In this document: positions 18,157 to 30,100 of the stretch, piece by piece
How the letters are laid out: each line of letters starts with the position of its first letter
Numbering within the stretch: position 1 is the stretch's first letter
DNA from: Pseudoalteromonas byunsanensis
GTDB taxonomy: Bacteria; Pseudomonadota; Gammaproteobacteria; Enterobacterales; Alteromonadaceae
Assembly: GCF_001854475.1 (NCBI RefSeq)
Contig: NZ_MNAN01000030.1
Location: 124,001 to 188,000, forward strand
Direction of reading: 5' to 3'
Length of the DNA: 64,000 nucleotides
Notes under the pieces: generated by a model
Database searches by the model: none
What the model was told of the DNA's origin: nothing
What the model saw: only the letters and a program-made list of their open reading frames with translations
Program-made: the position numbers and the translations under genes

Positions 18157-18281
18157 GTGTAACAGATTTACGCAATGGGTGCCCTGCCTTTGATTAGCTT
18201 TATTTCAACATCGACACTGTTAAGACTCGCAAACGGATTAACCGCTGTTAACCCGCTTTGCAAATTTAAGGTAACGTTTAA

Positions 18282-18593
18282 CTAAACACTGCCCTCTACT
18301 TCAATCACTAGAATACGCGCTTCACCTTGCGGGTGGGCCACATGCTCAGTCCCTACGCTTGCATAGAAAATATCCCCCACATTGAGTAGCGTGGATTTTT
18401 CTAGGCCTTGCTCTTTGTAGCGCATCTCAACACAGCCATCTAACACCACAAACACTTCTTCACCATCATTAATGTGCCATTTGTAGGGCTCATCCGTCCA
18501 ATGTAAACGGGTGGTAATGCCATTCATATTGGCAATATCCAATGCGCCCCAGGCGCGCTGCGCTTTAAATTCTTTTGCGCGGATTATTTTCAT
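18282..18593 (-). CDS. Cupin-domain protein
   Basis: Single-domain cupin of 103 residues, cytoplasmic. The beta-barrel motifs appear as WHINDGEEVFVVLDG (motif 1) and ASVGTEHVAHPQGEA (motif 2), with probable metal ligands His, Glu and His. No catalytic role can be assigned from sequence. It lies after purL on the same strand but beyond a strong terminator, so it is probably transcribed separately. Small cupins of this type are often sugar or amino-acid binding or tautomerase-like. Confidence 0.8.
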   Translation of the reverse strand: MKIIRAKEFKAQRAWGALDIANMNGITTRLHWTDEPYKWHINDGEEVFVVLDGCVEMRYKEQGLEKSTLLNVGDIFYASVGTEHVAHPQGEARILVIEVEGSV

Positions 18594-18628
18594 CTTTTTA
18601 GCTCTTATTATTCATTAGCGTATTAAAC

Positions 18629-18659
18629 AAAAAAGCCGCTGAGTATCATACTCAGCGGC
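18629..18659 (-). terminator. Rho-independent terminator of purL
   Basis: Stem GCCGCTGAGTAT / ATACTCAGCGGC, followed on the minus strand by six T. Confidence 0.9.
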
Positions 18660-18687
18660 CGCTTTATTACTTTGTACTGATTAGCGA

Positions 18688-21600
18688 TTAACCCACGTTT
18701 TTACGTGCGTTACGGAACATACGCATCCATGGGCTATCTTCTTTCCACTCATCTGGATGCCAAGAGTTAGCCACCGCGCGGAATACACGCTCTGGGTGTG
18801 GCATCATCACCGTTGCACGACCATCCGTTGAAGTAATACCCGCAATCCCCTGTGGTGAACCATTTGGGTTATTTGGATACTGTGTGGTTGGATTACCATA
18901 GTTATCCACAAACTGTACCGCAACTGTGCCCGAGTCAAGCGCAGTTTGTAGCGCACCTGTATTGGCAAACTCAGCATGGCCTTCACCGTGAGATACAGCG
19001 ATTGGCATACGAGAGCCCGCCATACCATCGAAGAATACCGATGGGCTGTTTTGTACTTCAACCAAGCTGAAGCGCGCTTCAAAGCGTTCAGATTTATTGG
19101 TTACAAAACGTGGCCAATGTTCAGTGCCTGGAATAAGTTCTTTAAGTGTCGACATCATCTGACAGCCATTACACACACCTAAGCTGAAAGTGTCTTGGCG
19201 CTCGAAGAAGTTCTTGAACTGCTCACGAGCCATGTCGTTGAATAAGATAGACTTAGCCCAACCTTCACCGGCACCCAATACGTCACCGTATGAGAAACCA
19301 CCACAAGCCACTAAGCCTTTAAACTGCTCAAGCGTTAAACGCCCTTCTAGGATGTCGCTCATGTGTACATCAACCGCTGCAAATCCTGCACGGTTAAATG
19401 CCGCCGCCATTTCAAGGTGAGAGTTAACGCCCTGCTCACGCAAAATAGCCATTTTAGGCTTAGCGCCCGTTGCGATGTAAGGCGCAGCAATATCTTCGTT
19501 GATATCAAAGCTCAGTTTTACATTTAAACCTGGGTCTTTGGCATCAAACTTGGCATCAAATTCTTGTTTTGCACACTCAGGGTTATCACGTAGTGCCTGC
19601 ATCTGGTAAGTGGTTTCTGCCCAGATGGTGCGCAATTCAGTGCGCGTATTGTTTAATACCGCGTTACCCGCACGGTTAAATACGATACTGTCATCGTTGT
19701 TTAACGTACCAATCTGGTGGCTGATAGCAGCTAAACCATGTTGCTCTAATACTGCGTTTACAGCGCTTAGGTCTTCATTGCGAACCTGAATAACCGCACC
19801 CAGTTCTTCGTTATACAACACTTCAATGTCACTACCTGATAGCGCATCAAGGTCTACCGTCACACCGGTGCGCCCAGCAAACGCCATTTCAGCAACGGTT
19901 GTGAATAAACCACCGTCTGAGCGGTCGTGATAAGCCAATAGCTTTTCATCAGCTACAAGGCTTTGCATCGCATTGTAGAAACCTTTAAGTAATTCTGGGC
20001 TATCTACATCAGGGGTTTTATCACCTAGTTGCTTATAAACCTGAGCAAGGCTTGAAGCACCCATACGGTTTTGGCCGGCACCTAAGTCAACCAAGATAAG
20101 CGATGTATCGCCTTTATCAGTGCGAAGCTGTGGTGTTACCGTTTTGCGAATATCTTCTACACGACCAAACGCTGTGATGATCAACGATAGAGGTGCCGTT
20201 ACCGATTTCTCTTCGCCGTTTTCTTGCCAAGTGGTTTTCATCGACATTGAGTCTTTGCCCACTGGAATTGTCAAACCAAGCGCAGGACACAGCTCTTCAC
20301 CTACCGCTTTAACCGCTTCATAAAGACCTGCATCTTCACCAGGGTGGCCTGCGGCCGCCATCCAGTTAGCTGACAGCTTGATATTCTCTAAGCCACCAAT
20401 ATTGGTACCAGCAATGTTAGTCAATGACTCAGCCACTGCTAGACGCGCTGAAGCACCATAGTTAAGTAATGCAGCAGGCGTACGCTCACCCATTGACATA
20501 GCTTCACCATGGTAGGTGTCAAACGCTGCTGCGGTAACCGCACAGTTTGCAACCGGCACCTGCCAAGGGCCAACCATTTGGTCACGCGCGACTAAACCGG
20601 TTACTGTTCTGTCACCTATAGTGATCAGGAAAGTCTTTTCTGCGATAGCTGGTAAGCGTAATAAACGCTTTGCCGCTTCTGATACATCTATACCTTGTGT
20701 ATCTAAAGCGCTACCTTGTACTTTTTGTGATGTCACATCACGGTGCATTTTTGGTGCTTTACCTAGCAGTACATCCAGTGGTAAGTCCACAGGGTTGTTA
20801 TCAAAGTGGCTATCAGCAACCGTTAAATGACGCTCTTGCGTCGCTTCGCCAATTACCGCATATTGTGCACGCTCACGCTTACAAATCGCTTCAAAACGCT
20901 CAAAATCTTCAGCAGCAACGGCTAGCACATAACGCTCTTGAGATTCGTTACACCAGATCTCGTGTGGTGCCATGCCCGGCTCATCATTTGGAATGTTACG
21001 TAACTGGAACTTACCACCACGACCGCCGTCATCAACTAACTCAGGGAACGCGTTAGATAACCCACCCGCTCCTACATCGTGAATGAAAGCGATTGGGTTT
21101 GCATCACCAAGTTGCCAACATTTGTCGATCACTTCCTGACAGCGACGCTCCATTTCAGGGTTTTCACGCTGAACGGATGCAAAGTCTAAATCTTCATTAG
21201 ATTGACCTGATGTCATTGAAGAGGCTGCACCACCGCCAAGACCGATGTTCATCGCAGGACCACCTAGCGCAACTAATTTTGCACCGACTGGGATCTCACC
21301 TTTTTGAACATGTTCACTACGGATGTTACCAAGACCACCTGCCAACATAATTGGCTTGTGATAGCCACGCACTTCTTCACCGTTGTGGCTATTTACTTTT
21401 TCTTCGTATGTACGGAAGTAACCAAGCAAGTTTGGACGACCAAATTCGTTGTTAAACGCCGCGCCACCTAGTGGGCCTTCGGTCATAATATTCAATGCAT
21501 TTACGATACGACCCGGCTTACCAAAGTCGCTTTCCCACGGTTGTTCGAAACCTGGAATGCGCAAGTTTGATACGGTAAAGCCAACTAAGCCTGCTTTTGG

Positions 21601-22584
21601 TTTAGAGCCGCGACCTGTTGCGCCTTCATCGCGAATTTCACCACCTGAGCCCGTTGATGCGCCTGAGAATGGTGCAATTGCAGTTGGGTGGTTGTGTGTT
21701 TCAACCTTCATCAGAATTTCAATATTTTCCTGATGATACGCATATTCACCGTCTTGATTTGGGAAGAAACGACCCGCCTTCGAGCCTTTCATTACCGCTG
21801 CGTTATCTTTATAGGCAGACAGTACATTTTCAGGGTGCGTTTCGTAGGTATTTTTGATCATTTTGAACAACGACTTAGGTTGCTGCTGTCCATCAATGGT
21901 CCAATCTGCGTTAAAGATTTTGTGACGACAATGTTCTGAGTTTGCTTGTGCAAACATAAATAATTCGATGTCGTTCGGATTACGCCCTAACTTTTGGAAG
22001 TTCTCTACTAGATAGTCGATTTCGTCTTCAGCTAATGCAAAGCCCTGTTCAATGTTGGCACTCACAAGTGCTTCGCGACCACCACCTAGAATATCAACCG
22101 AAGACATTGGGCGAGGCTCGTCTACTTTAAATAGTAAAGCAGCATCTTCTAACTGACTATGCGTGGCTTCTGTCATGCGGTCATGTAATAACGCAGCAAC
22201 TTGTGCCAATTGCTCAGCGCTCAGCTCACCCTCAACGTAATAAGCAATACCACGCTCAACACGGTGAACCTGACTCAAACCACAGTTGTTTGCGATATCG
22301 GTCGCTTTTGATGCCCAAGGAGAAATCGTGCCTGGACGAGGAGTGACTAAAATCAACTGCCCTTGCGGCTCGTGTTCCGCAATAGTAGGACCATATTTCA
22401 ATAACTTGTTTAACTTAACCAGTTCACTCTCGCTAAGCTCAGCGGTTAAATCAACAAAATGCATAAATTCGGCATACACACCTGATACAGGTAAGTTTGC
22501 ATCCGCGCAGTTTTTAAGGACTTTTTGAACTCTAAAATCAGACAGTGCAGGCGCACCACGTAGGATCAACATAGGTATTTTCAT
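18688..22584 (-). CDS. purL: Phosphoribosylformylglycinamidine synthase (FGAM synthetase, large single-chain form)
   Basis: ATP- and glutamine-dependent enzyme of step four in purine synthesis. The 1298 residues match the proteobacterial single-chain enzyme. An N-terminal PurS-like region (1-150) is followed by a linker ([20 protein letters not shown]), two AIRS-like synthetase halves with [13 protein letters not shown] and [16 protein letters not shown], and a C-terminal class I glutamine amidotransferase domain with nucleophile Cys1138 in GVCNGCQMM. The C-terminal MPHPERVFR contains the His of the triad. It is monocistronic: a terminator follows and mltF diverges upstream. The 216-base gap upstream should carry the promoter and possibly a PurR site; no operator was identified by eye. 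Confidence 0.98.
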   Translation of the reverse strand: MKIPMLILRGAPALSDFRVQKVLKNCADANLPVSGVYAEFMHFVDLTAELSESELVKLNKLLKYGPTIAEHEPQGQLILVTPRPGTISPWASKATDIANNCGLSQVHRVERGIAYYVEGELSAEQLAQVAALLHDRMTEATHSQLEDAALLFKVDEPRPMSSVDILGGGREALVSANIEQGFALAEDEIDYLVENFQKLGRNPNDIELFMFAQANSEHCRHKIFNADWTIDGQQQPKSLFKMIKNTYETHPENVLSAYKDNAAVMKGSKAGRFFPNQDGEYAYHQENIEILMKVETHNHPTAIAPFSGASTGSGGEIRDEGATGRGSKPKAGLVGFTVSNLRIPGFEQPWESDFGKPGRIVNALNIMTEGPLGGAAFNNEFGRPNLLGYFRTYEEKVNSHNGEEVRGYHKPIMLAGGLGNIRSEHVQKGEIPVGAKLVALGGPAMNIGLGGGAASSMTSGQSNEDLDFASVQRENPEMERRCQEVIDKCWQLGDANPIAFIHDVGAGGLSNAFPELVDDGGRGGKFQLRNIPNDEPGMAPHEIWCNESQERYVLAVAAEDFERFEAICKRERAQYAVIGEATQERHLTVADSHFDNNPVDLPLDVLLGKAPKMHRDVTSQKVQGSALDTQGIDVSEAAKRLLRLPAIAEKTFLITIGDRTVTGLVARDQMVGPWQVPVANCAVTAAAFDTYHGEAMSMGERTPAALLNYGASARLAVAESLTNIAGTNIGGLENIKLSANWMAAAGHPGEDAGLYEAVKAVGEELCPALGLTIPVGKDSMSMKTTWQENGEEKSVTAPLSLIITAFGRVEDIRKTVTPQLRTDKGDTSLILVDLGAGQNRMGASSLAQVYKQLGDKTPDVDSPELLKGFYNAMQSLVADEKLLAYHDRSDGGLFTTVAEMAFAGRTGVTVDLDALSGSDIEVLYNEELGAVIQVRNEDLSAVNAVLEQHGLAAISHQIGTLNNDDSIVFNRAGNAVLNNTRTELRTIWAETTYQMQALRDNPECAKQEFDAKFDAKDPGLNVKLSFDINEDIAAPYIATGAKPKMAILREQGVNSHLEMAAAFNRAGFAAVDVHMSDILEGRLTLEQFKGLVACGGFSYGDVLGAGEGWAKSILFNDMAREQFKNFFERQDTFSLGVCNGCQMMSTLKELIPGTEHWPRFVTNKSERFEARFSLVEVQNSPSVFFDGMAGSRMPIAVSHGEGHAEFANTGALQTALDSGTVAVQFVDNYGNPTTQYPNNPNGSPQGIAGITSTDGRATVMMPHPERVFRAVANSWHPDEWKEDSPWMRMFRNARKNVG

Positions 22585-22800
22585 CCGGGGTTAGGGATTG
22601 AACGATATTTAGGGTCGCTATTATAGTAGAAATGTTGGCTGGGTTTAACACTAATAATGCCAAAACTCGCAAAAATACCTCTTTTTAATGTAAATCCAGA
22701 TAGTTATAGATTATTAAAAGTCCCGCGACAGATAAATTTTGCGTTCGCAAGCAAAGTTAGCTAACGTGAAATACAAGGCTTACCCTAATCAGGAGAACGT

Positions 22801-24168
22801 ATGCAGGCACTTAAGTGGCTACTGGCCATTGTTTTGTTCGTTATCCTGAGTGGATGCGAAAAGACGCCAAAAAACCAGCTCGAAGTTATAAAACAAAAAC
22901 AAGTGATCCGTGTAGGTACATTAGCGGGCCCAGGGAATTACTTTCAGGCTCGAAATGGCGAACAAGGCTACGAATATGAACTCAGCGCCGAATTTGCAGA
23001 CTACTTGGGCGTCAACTTACAAATGGTGCCATTTTTCAGCTTGCCTGAGATGTTTGCCCGCTTAAATTCAGGAGATCTGGATTTAATCGCTTCAGGTCTG
23101 AGCTATCATCCAAATAGAACACAGCTATATCGTTTTGGTCCGAGCTACCGCTCAATTAGCCAAAAGCTTGTGTTCAAACAAGGTCGAACAAGACCACGAA
23201 GCATCGAAGATATAGACAAACCCATTACCGTGTTGGCTGGCTCTAGTCATGTACTCACCTTGCAAGCACTCAAACAACAGCATCCGTCTTTAGATTGGCT
23301 TGCTATTAGCGACATGGATGAAGAAGAGCTGCTGCTTGCAATCATTGATGAACAGATAGATTACACCATTGCAGACTCCCACACTCTTGCGCTGTTTCGC
23401 CGTTATCACCCTACCGTTAGCATTGGCTTTTCTATCACTAGGGGCGAGCCCATCTCATGGGTTATGCGCAACGACAATGATGATTCGCTCTATGCACTAC
23501 TGTTACCATTTTTTGCTCAATTGAATAAAACCGATGTACTTTACACCCTTGAAGAAAAATACTACGGCCATATATCTTCATTTAACTATGTTAATGCACT
23601 GGCGTTCGTTGAGGCAGCTCACGAGGTTTTGCCAACCTATCAGGCATGGTTTAAAAAATATGCAAAAAATATAGATTGGCGTTTACTTGCTGCACTGAGC
23701 TATCAAGAGTCCATGTGGGACCCAAGAGCTAAGTCACCGACTGGTGTACGTGGGATCATGATGCTGACTCAACCTACGGCAAAACAGGTTGGGGTCACAA
23801 ATCGCCTCGAACCAGAGCAAAATATTCGCGGTGGTGCCGATTATTTAGCGAAATTATTGAAGCGTATTCCGAAAAGAATTGCCTACCCAGACAGAACTTG
23901 GTTTGCATTAGCATCGTATAACGTTGGATGGGGGCATGTTAATGATGCTAGGATCATTACCCAGCAACAAGGGGCTGATCCTGACAGTTGGGCAGATGTA
24001 AAAAAACGACTACCGTTGCTGATAAAAAAGCGCTACTATCGAAAGACCAAATATGGATATGCGCGCGGAGATGTTGCGGTACAGTATGTTGACAACATCC
24101 GACGCTACTACGATGCATTGGTCTGGCTAGACGAAAATAATGCGCTCGATGTAACTTCTGGCAAATAG
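22801..24168 (+). CDS. mltF: Membrane-bound lytic murein transglycosylase F
   Basis: Outer-membrane lipoprotein cutting the glycan strands of peptidoglycan to 1,6-anhydro products. The signal peptide ends in lipobox LSGC with lipidated Cys19. Residues of about 35-265 form an ABC-type solute-binding (SBP_bac_3) regulatory module, and from about 285 there is an SLT catalytic domain with the acid Glu303 in SYQESMWDPRAKS, GVRGIMMLTQPTA, and SYNVGWGHV. The length of 455 fits MltF. A GGAG ribosome-binding site sits nine bases before the ATG. It is divergent from purL, as commonly found in gammaproteobacteria. Confidence 0.96.
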   Translation: MQALKWLLAIVLFVILSGCEKTPKNQLEVIKQKQVIRVGTLAGPGNYFQARNGEQGYEYELSAEFADYLGVNLQMVPFFSLPEMFARLNSGDLDLIASGLSYHPNRTQLYRFGPSYRSISQKLVFKQGRTRPRSIEDIDKPITVLAGSSHVLTLQALKQQHPSLDWLAISDMDEEELLLAIIDEQIDYTIADSHTLALFRRYHPTVSIGFSITRGEPISWVMRNDNDDSLYALLLPFFAQLNKTDVLYTLEEKYYGHISSFNYVNALAFVEAAHEVLPTYQAWFKKYAKNIDWRLLAALSYQESMWDPRAKSPTGVRGIMMLTQPTAKQVGVTNRLEPEQNIRGGADYLAKLLKRIPKRIAYPDRTWFALASYNVGWGHVNDARIITQQQGADPDSWADVKKRLPLLIKKRYYRKTKYGYARGDVAVQYVDNIRRYYDALVWLDENNALDVTSGK

Positions 24169-24260
24169 CTTGCTTCCTAATCATGAAGTGTCATTAAACT
24201 GCAATGTAGAGTTGTAATGCTGCCCGCGTGCTTTTCTCTCACACATATAAGGAGGTTCTG

Positions 24261-24943
<683 letters not shown>

Positions 24944-25180
24944 TTAGTATATCGTGAACTGGCTATACGATAAACCTGCGCACCTTGTTCAATGGAGCCA
25001 ACGACTACCCTGCTCTAGTTAATAACTATTTTAGGTAAATTCACTTATAAACTGATTATTTTTCGTCATATTAGTGCAATCATCCTAGAAAATCGCAAAA
25101 TCACATGGCCCTTGAGGCTACACTTAAGCTATAATTCGCCGCTTTTTTTATTTCCTGAGCTCAACACACACGGGTAAAAC

Positions 25181-26485
25181 ATGAAATTTCCGGGACGCCG
25201 TAGGCATAAACATTATTTTCCAGTGGAAGATAAAGACCCACTAATCAACCAGTTAGGTAGTGATAGCGGTTTAAAGCATAGTTATATTTGCGGTATAGAC
25301 CAAATCGTTGTTGATATCGAAGCAAAAGTTGATCAAGCCTTCTTAGATGAATTTGGTCTGCAACGCGGTATGTCGCAAGTAATCGAAAGCGATATTACCA
25401 ATGCGCTTTACGAGCGCCTAAAGCGCGATAACATGATTGATTACGAATTTGCTGGCGGTACCATCGGCAACACAATGCACAATTACTCAGTCTTAGCGGA
25501 TGACCGTTCGGTACTGCTGGGCGTTATGAGTGAAAACATAAAAGTGGGCAGCTATGCTTACAAGTTTTTGTGTAATACCTCAAGCCGAGTTGATTTGAAT
25601 CACCTGCAACCTGTGGATGGCCCAATCGGTCGCTGCTTTACGCTAATAGATGACAGTGGGGAGCGCACCTTCGCGATAAGTGCTGGACTGATGAACCATT
25701 TACGTCCTGAGTCAATTTCTCAATCTTTAATTGAGAATGCATCGGCACTTGTGATCAGCGCCTACTTGATGCGTACCACCGCTAACGAAACCATGACACA
25801 AGCCACGTTACAAGCGGTACATTATGCTAACCAGGCAGGTGTACCAGTGGTGTTGACTTTGGGCACCAAATTTCTAATTGAGCAAGACCCTCAGTGGTGG
25901 GCCGAGTTCGTTGAGAAGCACGTCGATATTCTCGCTATGAATGAAGAAGAAGGCGAGGCAATTACAGGCTTTAACGACCCATTACTTGCCGCTGACAAAG
26001 CGCTTGATTGGGTAGATCTGGTGATTTGTACAGCGGGCCCTAGAGGATTATTTATGGCCGGCTATGTAGATGATAGGTTCAAGCGCGAAACTGAGTACCC
26101 GCTGCTGCCAGGTGCTATTGCTGAATTTAATCGCTACGAGTTTTCTCGTGGAATGCGCAAGGCTGACTGTAAAAACCCAATCAGGGCATACAGCCATACT
26201 GCGCCATATATGGGTGGTCCCGACACTATTAAGAACACTAATGGCGCGGGTGACTGTGCGTTGGCCGCGGTATTACATGACTTATCTGCAAACGAGTATC
26301 ACAAATTAAATGTGCCAAACTCAGCAAAGCATGAACAACAGGCAATAACCTATTCTTCTTTGGCGCAAATCAGCAAATATGCCAATCGCGCAAGCTATGA
26401 AGTGTTGGTTCAACATTCACCTCGCCTCTCTCGTGGATTACCAGAGCGTGAGGATTCACTAGAACAATCTTATTGGGATAAGTGA
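25181..26485 (+). CDS. gsk: Inosine-guanosine kinase
   Basis: PfkB-family kinase phosphorylating inosine and guanosine to IMP and GMP in purine salvage. The 434-residue length matches Gsk. Key motifs are GGTIGNTMHNYSVLADD near residue 88 and the C-terminal NTNGAGDCALAAVLHD near residue 357, which holds the catalytic Asp and anion hole. It stands alone with a terminator after it. The start at MKFPGRRRHKHYFP is family-typical. Confidence 0.96.
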   Translation: MKFPGRRRHKHYFPVEDKDPLINQLGSDSGLKHSYICGIDQIVVDIEAKVDQAFLDEFGLQRGMSQVIESDITNALYERLKRDNMIDYEFAGGTIGNTMHNYSVLADDRSVLLGVMSENIKVGSYAYKFLCNTSSRVDLNHLQPVDGPIGRCFTLIDDSGERTFAISAGLMNHLRPESISQSLIENASALVISAYLMRTTANETMTQATLQAVHYANQAGVPVVLTLGTKFLIEQDPQWWAEFVEKHVDILAMNEEEGEAITGFNDPLLAADKALDWVDLVICTAGPRGLFMAGYVDDRFKRETEYPLLPGAIAEFNRYEFSRGMRKADCKNPIRAYSHTAPYMGGPDTIKNTNGAGDCALAAVLHDLSANEYHKLNVPNSAKHEQQAITYSSLAQISKYANRASYEVLVQHSPRLSRGLPEREDSLEQSYWDK

Positions 26486-26523
26486 CCACATTGTTTTAAC
26501 GACATCTAGTTAAATACTAAAGT

Positions 26524-26552
26524 AAAAAGCCCCTATTTTTAGGGGCTTTTTT
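26524..26552. terminator. Bidirectional terminator between gsk and the giant surface protein gene
   Basis: Stem AAAAGCCCCT / AGGGGCTTTT with a short T loop. T-runs follow on both strands, so it can serve the two converging genes. Confidence 0.9.
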
Positions 26553-26565
26553 GACTAACGACTAG

Positions 26566-27183
26566 CTAGAAACGGTATTGTACGCTCAAGGCTATTTCGT
26601 CTATGTCATTCTTTGAAACAAAGTAATAGCTATAATCTAGCCCCAAGGTGATTTTGGTTGAAATTGCATAGTGAACACCTGCACCTAAATACGCACTCGT
26701 ACCACTGTCTTCATACTTTTGCGAAGTACTGCCATCACGCACACTTTCAATTTCATACTGCCAATTAAGTGCTCCAAAAAAGATTTTACCTTCAAACTGA
26801 TTTGCCAAGCTCTTCGAGTAGTCTACTTGGACAGACACTCCCTCAGGTAACACTGGCGCAACATCCGCCAACATGCTATGCGTCTGACTTGGGTCACTCA
26901 CACTGCCTGAAAAACTGACACTGGCCTCACCTAGGTTGATATATCTAATGCCGGCATACCAATTTGGCGCAACATTGTAAAATGCCCCAAAGGACCAGCT
27001 GGTTCCCTTGTCATCAATCTTTACCATTGCTATTTCAGGTTGCGTAAATTGAGCATCAGCAGTTGCTTGACCTAATGAACCAGTTACCTTCCAATCAGAA
27101 GCTTGAACTGGTGTATTGAATAAACAAGCGATGCTCACCAATGCAAATACTGGTAACAACGACTTTCTACGACGGATAAACAT
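26566..27183 (-). other. C-terminal outer-membrane barrel module of the giant protein, with possible internal start
   Basis: From an internal ATG the last 205 codons read like an independent outer-membrane porin-like protein: basic n-region MFIRRRKS, hydrophobic core, cleavage site PVQA-SDWKV, about 180 residues of alternating beta-strands and a terminal Phe (LSVQYRF), the BAM recognition signal. No clear Shine-Dalgarno sequence lies at the proper distance before the ATG, so translation as part of the giant frame is more likely. Confidence 0.6.
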
Positions 27184-30100
27184 GGCTGATGTTAGTAACA
27201 CAAGTAGCCCTCCAAATGAGCCTGATGAACTGTTAGTAATGGTTGTATTTTGTTGCGAATTGACGGTCACGGTCACACTCACCGTACCTTGTGATGTCGC
27301 ACCATATTCATCGCGAACCACATAAGTGATGGTGTCTGTCCCATTAAACCCTGCTTGTGGCGTATAAGCCAATGTATTATCTACATTAACTGTAACGCTG
27401 CCATGCTCAGCTGTTGCTGATACTAAGTACAGAGCAGTACCTTCTGGGTCACTGTCATTAGCAAGTACATCAATCACCAATGCCGAGCCGTTAGATACCG
27501 CAGTGTCGTCTACCGCCACAGGAGCCTGATTCGTCTTAATGGAAACCGTTGCTGTACTGTAAGATGTGCCTCCTTGACCATCTGTAACACTATATTGGAT
27601 CATCGCTTCACCAATAAACGTCGCAGGCGGTGTATAGTGCAGTTGATTGTCTTGCACTATCACGATTCCAAAATCAACTGTAGCGCCCGTTACAGATAGT
27701 GTATCTCCATCTGCATCGCTATCGTTATTGAGCACATCAATAACAATGGCTTGTCCTGAAACAATTGTTACCGAATCAGCATTGGCCACAGGGAAGGTAT
27801 TGGTCGTGACTGGTACCGCGATACCACCTGGGTCAACAATCACACCATTAGCTAAGCCATCATCATCGTTTGGTCCACCATCAACAATATTTAGCTGCAC
27901 ACACCAACTACCTACAGTTAAGCCCGCAGTCCATTGGCCATCACCTGGAGGTGGGCAGAAGCCCGGCTCACCCTGCGCTGTTAGCACCTGATTTTTGTCA
28001 TCAATAACAAAGTCATGCCATTGGCCGTCTTTTAGTTTTCTATACACTGAACCCTGTGGCACAGGCACTCGTTGTGGTAACACTATGCTATAGGTATCAC
28101 CATCTTGCGGTAGCCCCGTAGCAATATAATCAAACACGCCGCCAATATTTATCGCATTCGGATCCTCTGGTAGCTCACTATCGAACAACTCCACACCACC
28201 GGTCTGATTCTGAGATACCGTTGCCCCTTTGCGTAGACACACTCCTGGGTCACCTTCAACTAAGAACTGTGTGGCTTCAAGCGCACGCTCTTGCATCACA
28301 TTACACTCAGAGATAGCATCCTGATAATCAGGAATACCATCACCATCTGAGTCGGTATACCCTTCTTGTGAATCAGGAATTAAATCTCCATCTGAGTCTG
28401 TAGCACCAAGCTGCCCAAGTGACTCAATCACTTCAATGTACACATCTTTTCGTGTTGATAAGCTCGGTGTACCGTTATCTTTTGCGATAACTTCTACTTT
28501 ATAGATACCCGGTACCACATTTATTGGATTGAATATGAACTGTTCTGGGCTAGGTGAAACGTTCACCACAGGTGCACTTGTTTGCCAAGAGATACTAACC
28601 TGATCGCTAGGGTTGGTGTCTGCGGCAATAGCTGAAATAGTCACTTGGTTATCAGTTGCAGTAACGAGCTCTCGCTCTTCACCTGACTGTGTCACTTTTG
28701 TCTTAAGCGATGGCGCAATATTCGCTTCCGAAATTGTTACTGTCGATGAAACGCGCGTACCTAGGTTCAAGCTGCTATCTAAGGTGATCACTATGGTTTC
28801 ATTGCCTTCAGCGTCACCATCAGCAAATACTTCAAACTCAATGTGAGTTAGGAAACCAGAGTTAATCACTACTTCACCATCCTGTAGGTCATGATCTGCA
28901 CTGTCTGCGGTGCCGGATACTGTATACGGGATTGTTACCGGATAGCTGGGTGAACGACCGTTTAGATAGACCGCAACACGGTGTTTGTTACCCTCAGCAA
29001 TTCGATTGTTTTTCTGTAGTGATACCAGAGGGATCACATTAACATTTTGGCTTACCGTTGCTTGTAGACCCTGCCCGTCAGTCGCTTGCCAGTAAGCAAT
29101 GTTTGGACCCGGTGAAAACAGTGGGAATCCATTTAACAAGGATACTGGAAGTGAATTACCTTGAGAGTCGGTCGCCACCGCTGTGCCTAAGTCGACTTTG
29201 GTATATAAACCAGTAGCATTCACTGTGACATCATTTGGCGCGATGATGGTCGGTGCTTGTCCACCACCTGCGTTGGTAATACTCACCATGGCTTTCGCAG
29301 ATGCTCTGGCTTTGCCCTCATCTTCAATGACGTAATCAACCACTATCGGACCTTGCGCGTTAGGCACGGCCTGATAAGTCAGAGTATTGCCGCTAATGCT
29401 GACACTTCCTAACGACGCTTTTGCCCCAATGATACTAAGCGGTCCACCATCTGGGTCAGAGTCATTGTCTAACACTGTTAGGCTATATTGATTGCTTGGC
29501 ACAGCCGTGAAAGTAAACGCATCATCAAGGGCTATCGGTGCGTCGTTTACTGGCACAACGTTAATGCTTACGGTAGCAACATCAGATTGCAACTCGCCGT
29601 CTGAAGCAATGTAACTAAAGCTATCGGCACCATTGAAGTTTGGCAGTGGTGTATAAGTTAAGACGGTTCCTTGTACTAATGCGACACCATTTTGTGGTAA
29701 ATCTTGCAACTCAATGGTTAGTGTATCACCGTCAGCATCACTTACATCTGCCACAAAACTAGTTGTGCCATCTTCATTGACATTGCGCTGCATGTTGTTG
29801 GCAATAGGTGCCGCGTTTACGGCTACGACCGTGATATCAAATGAGTCGAGACTGGCTTGGAACTCACCATCACTGACCGCGATGATAATACCTGAGTAGG
29901 TACCTACATCGTCAATATCCGGTGTGCCTGTCAATACCCCCGTTGCAGTGTCAAAACTTGCCCAACTTGGCGCATTTTCAATACTGAAAGTTAAGGTCTC
30001 AGAGTCAACATCTGTCGCTTGAGGTGTGAAACTATATTGTTCATCCTGATTGACCAATGTGCTGGGTGTTCCTGAGATCTCTGGAGCATCATTTACCGCA

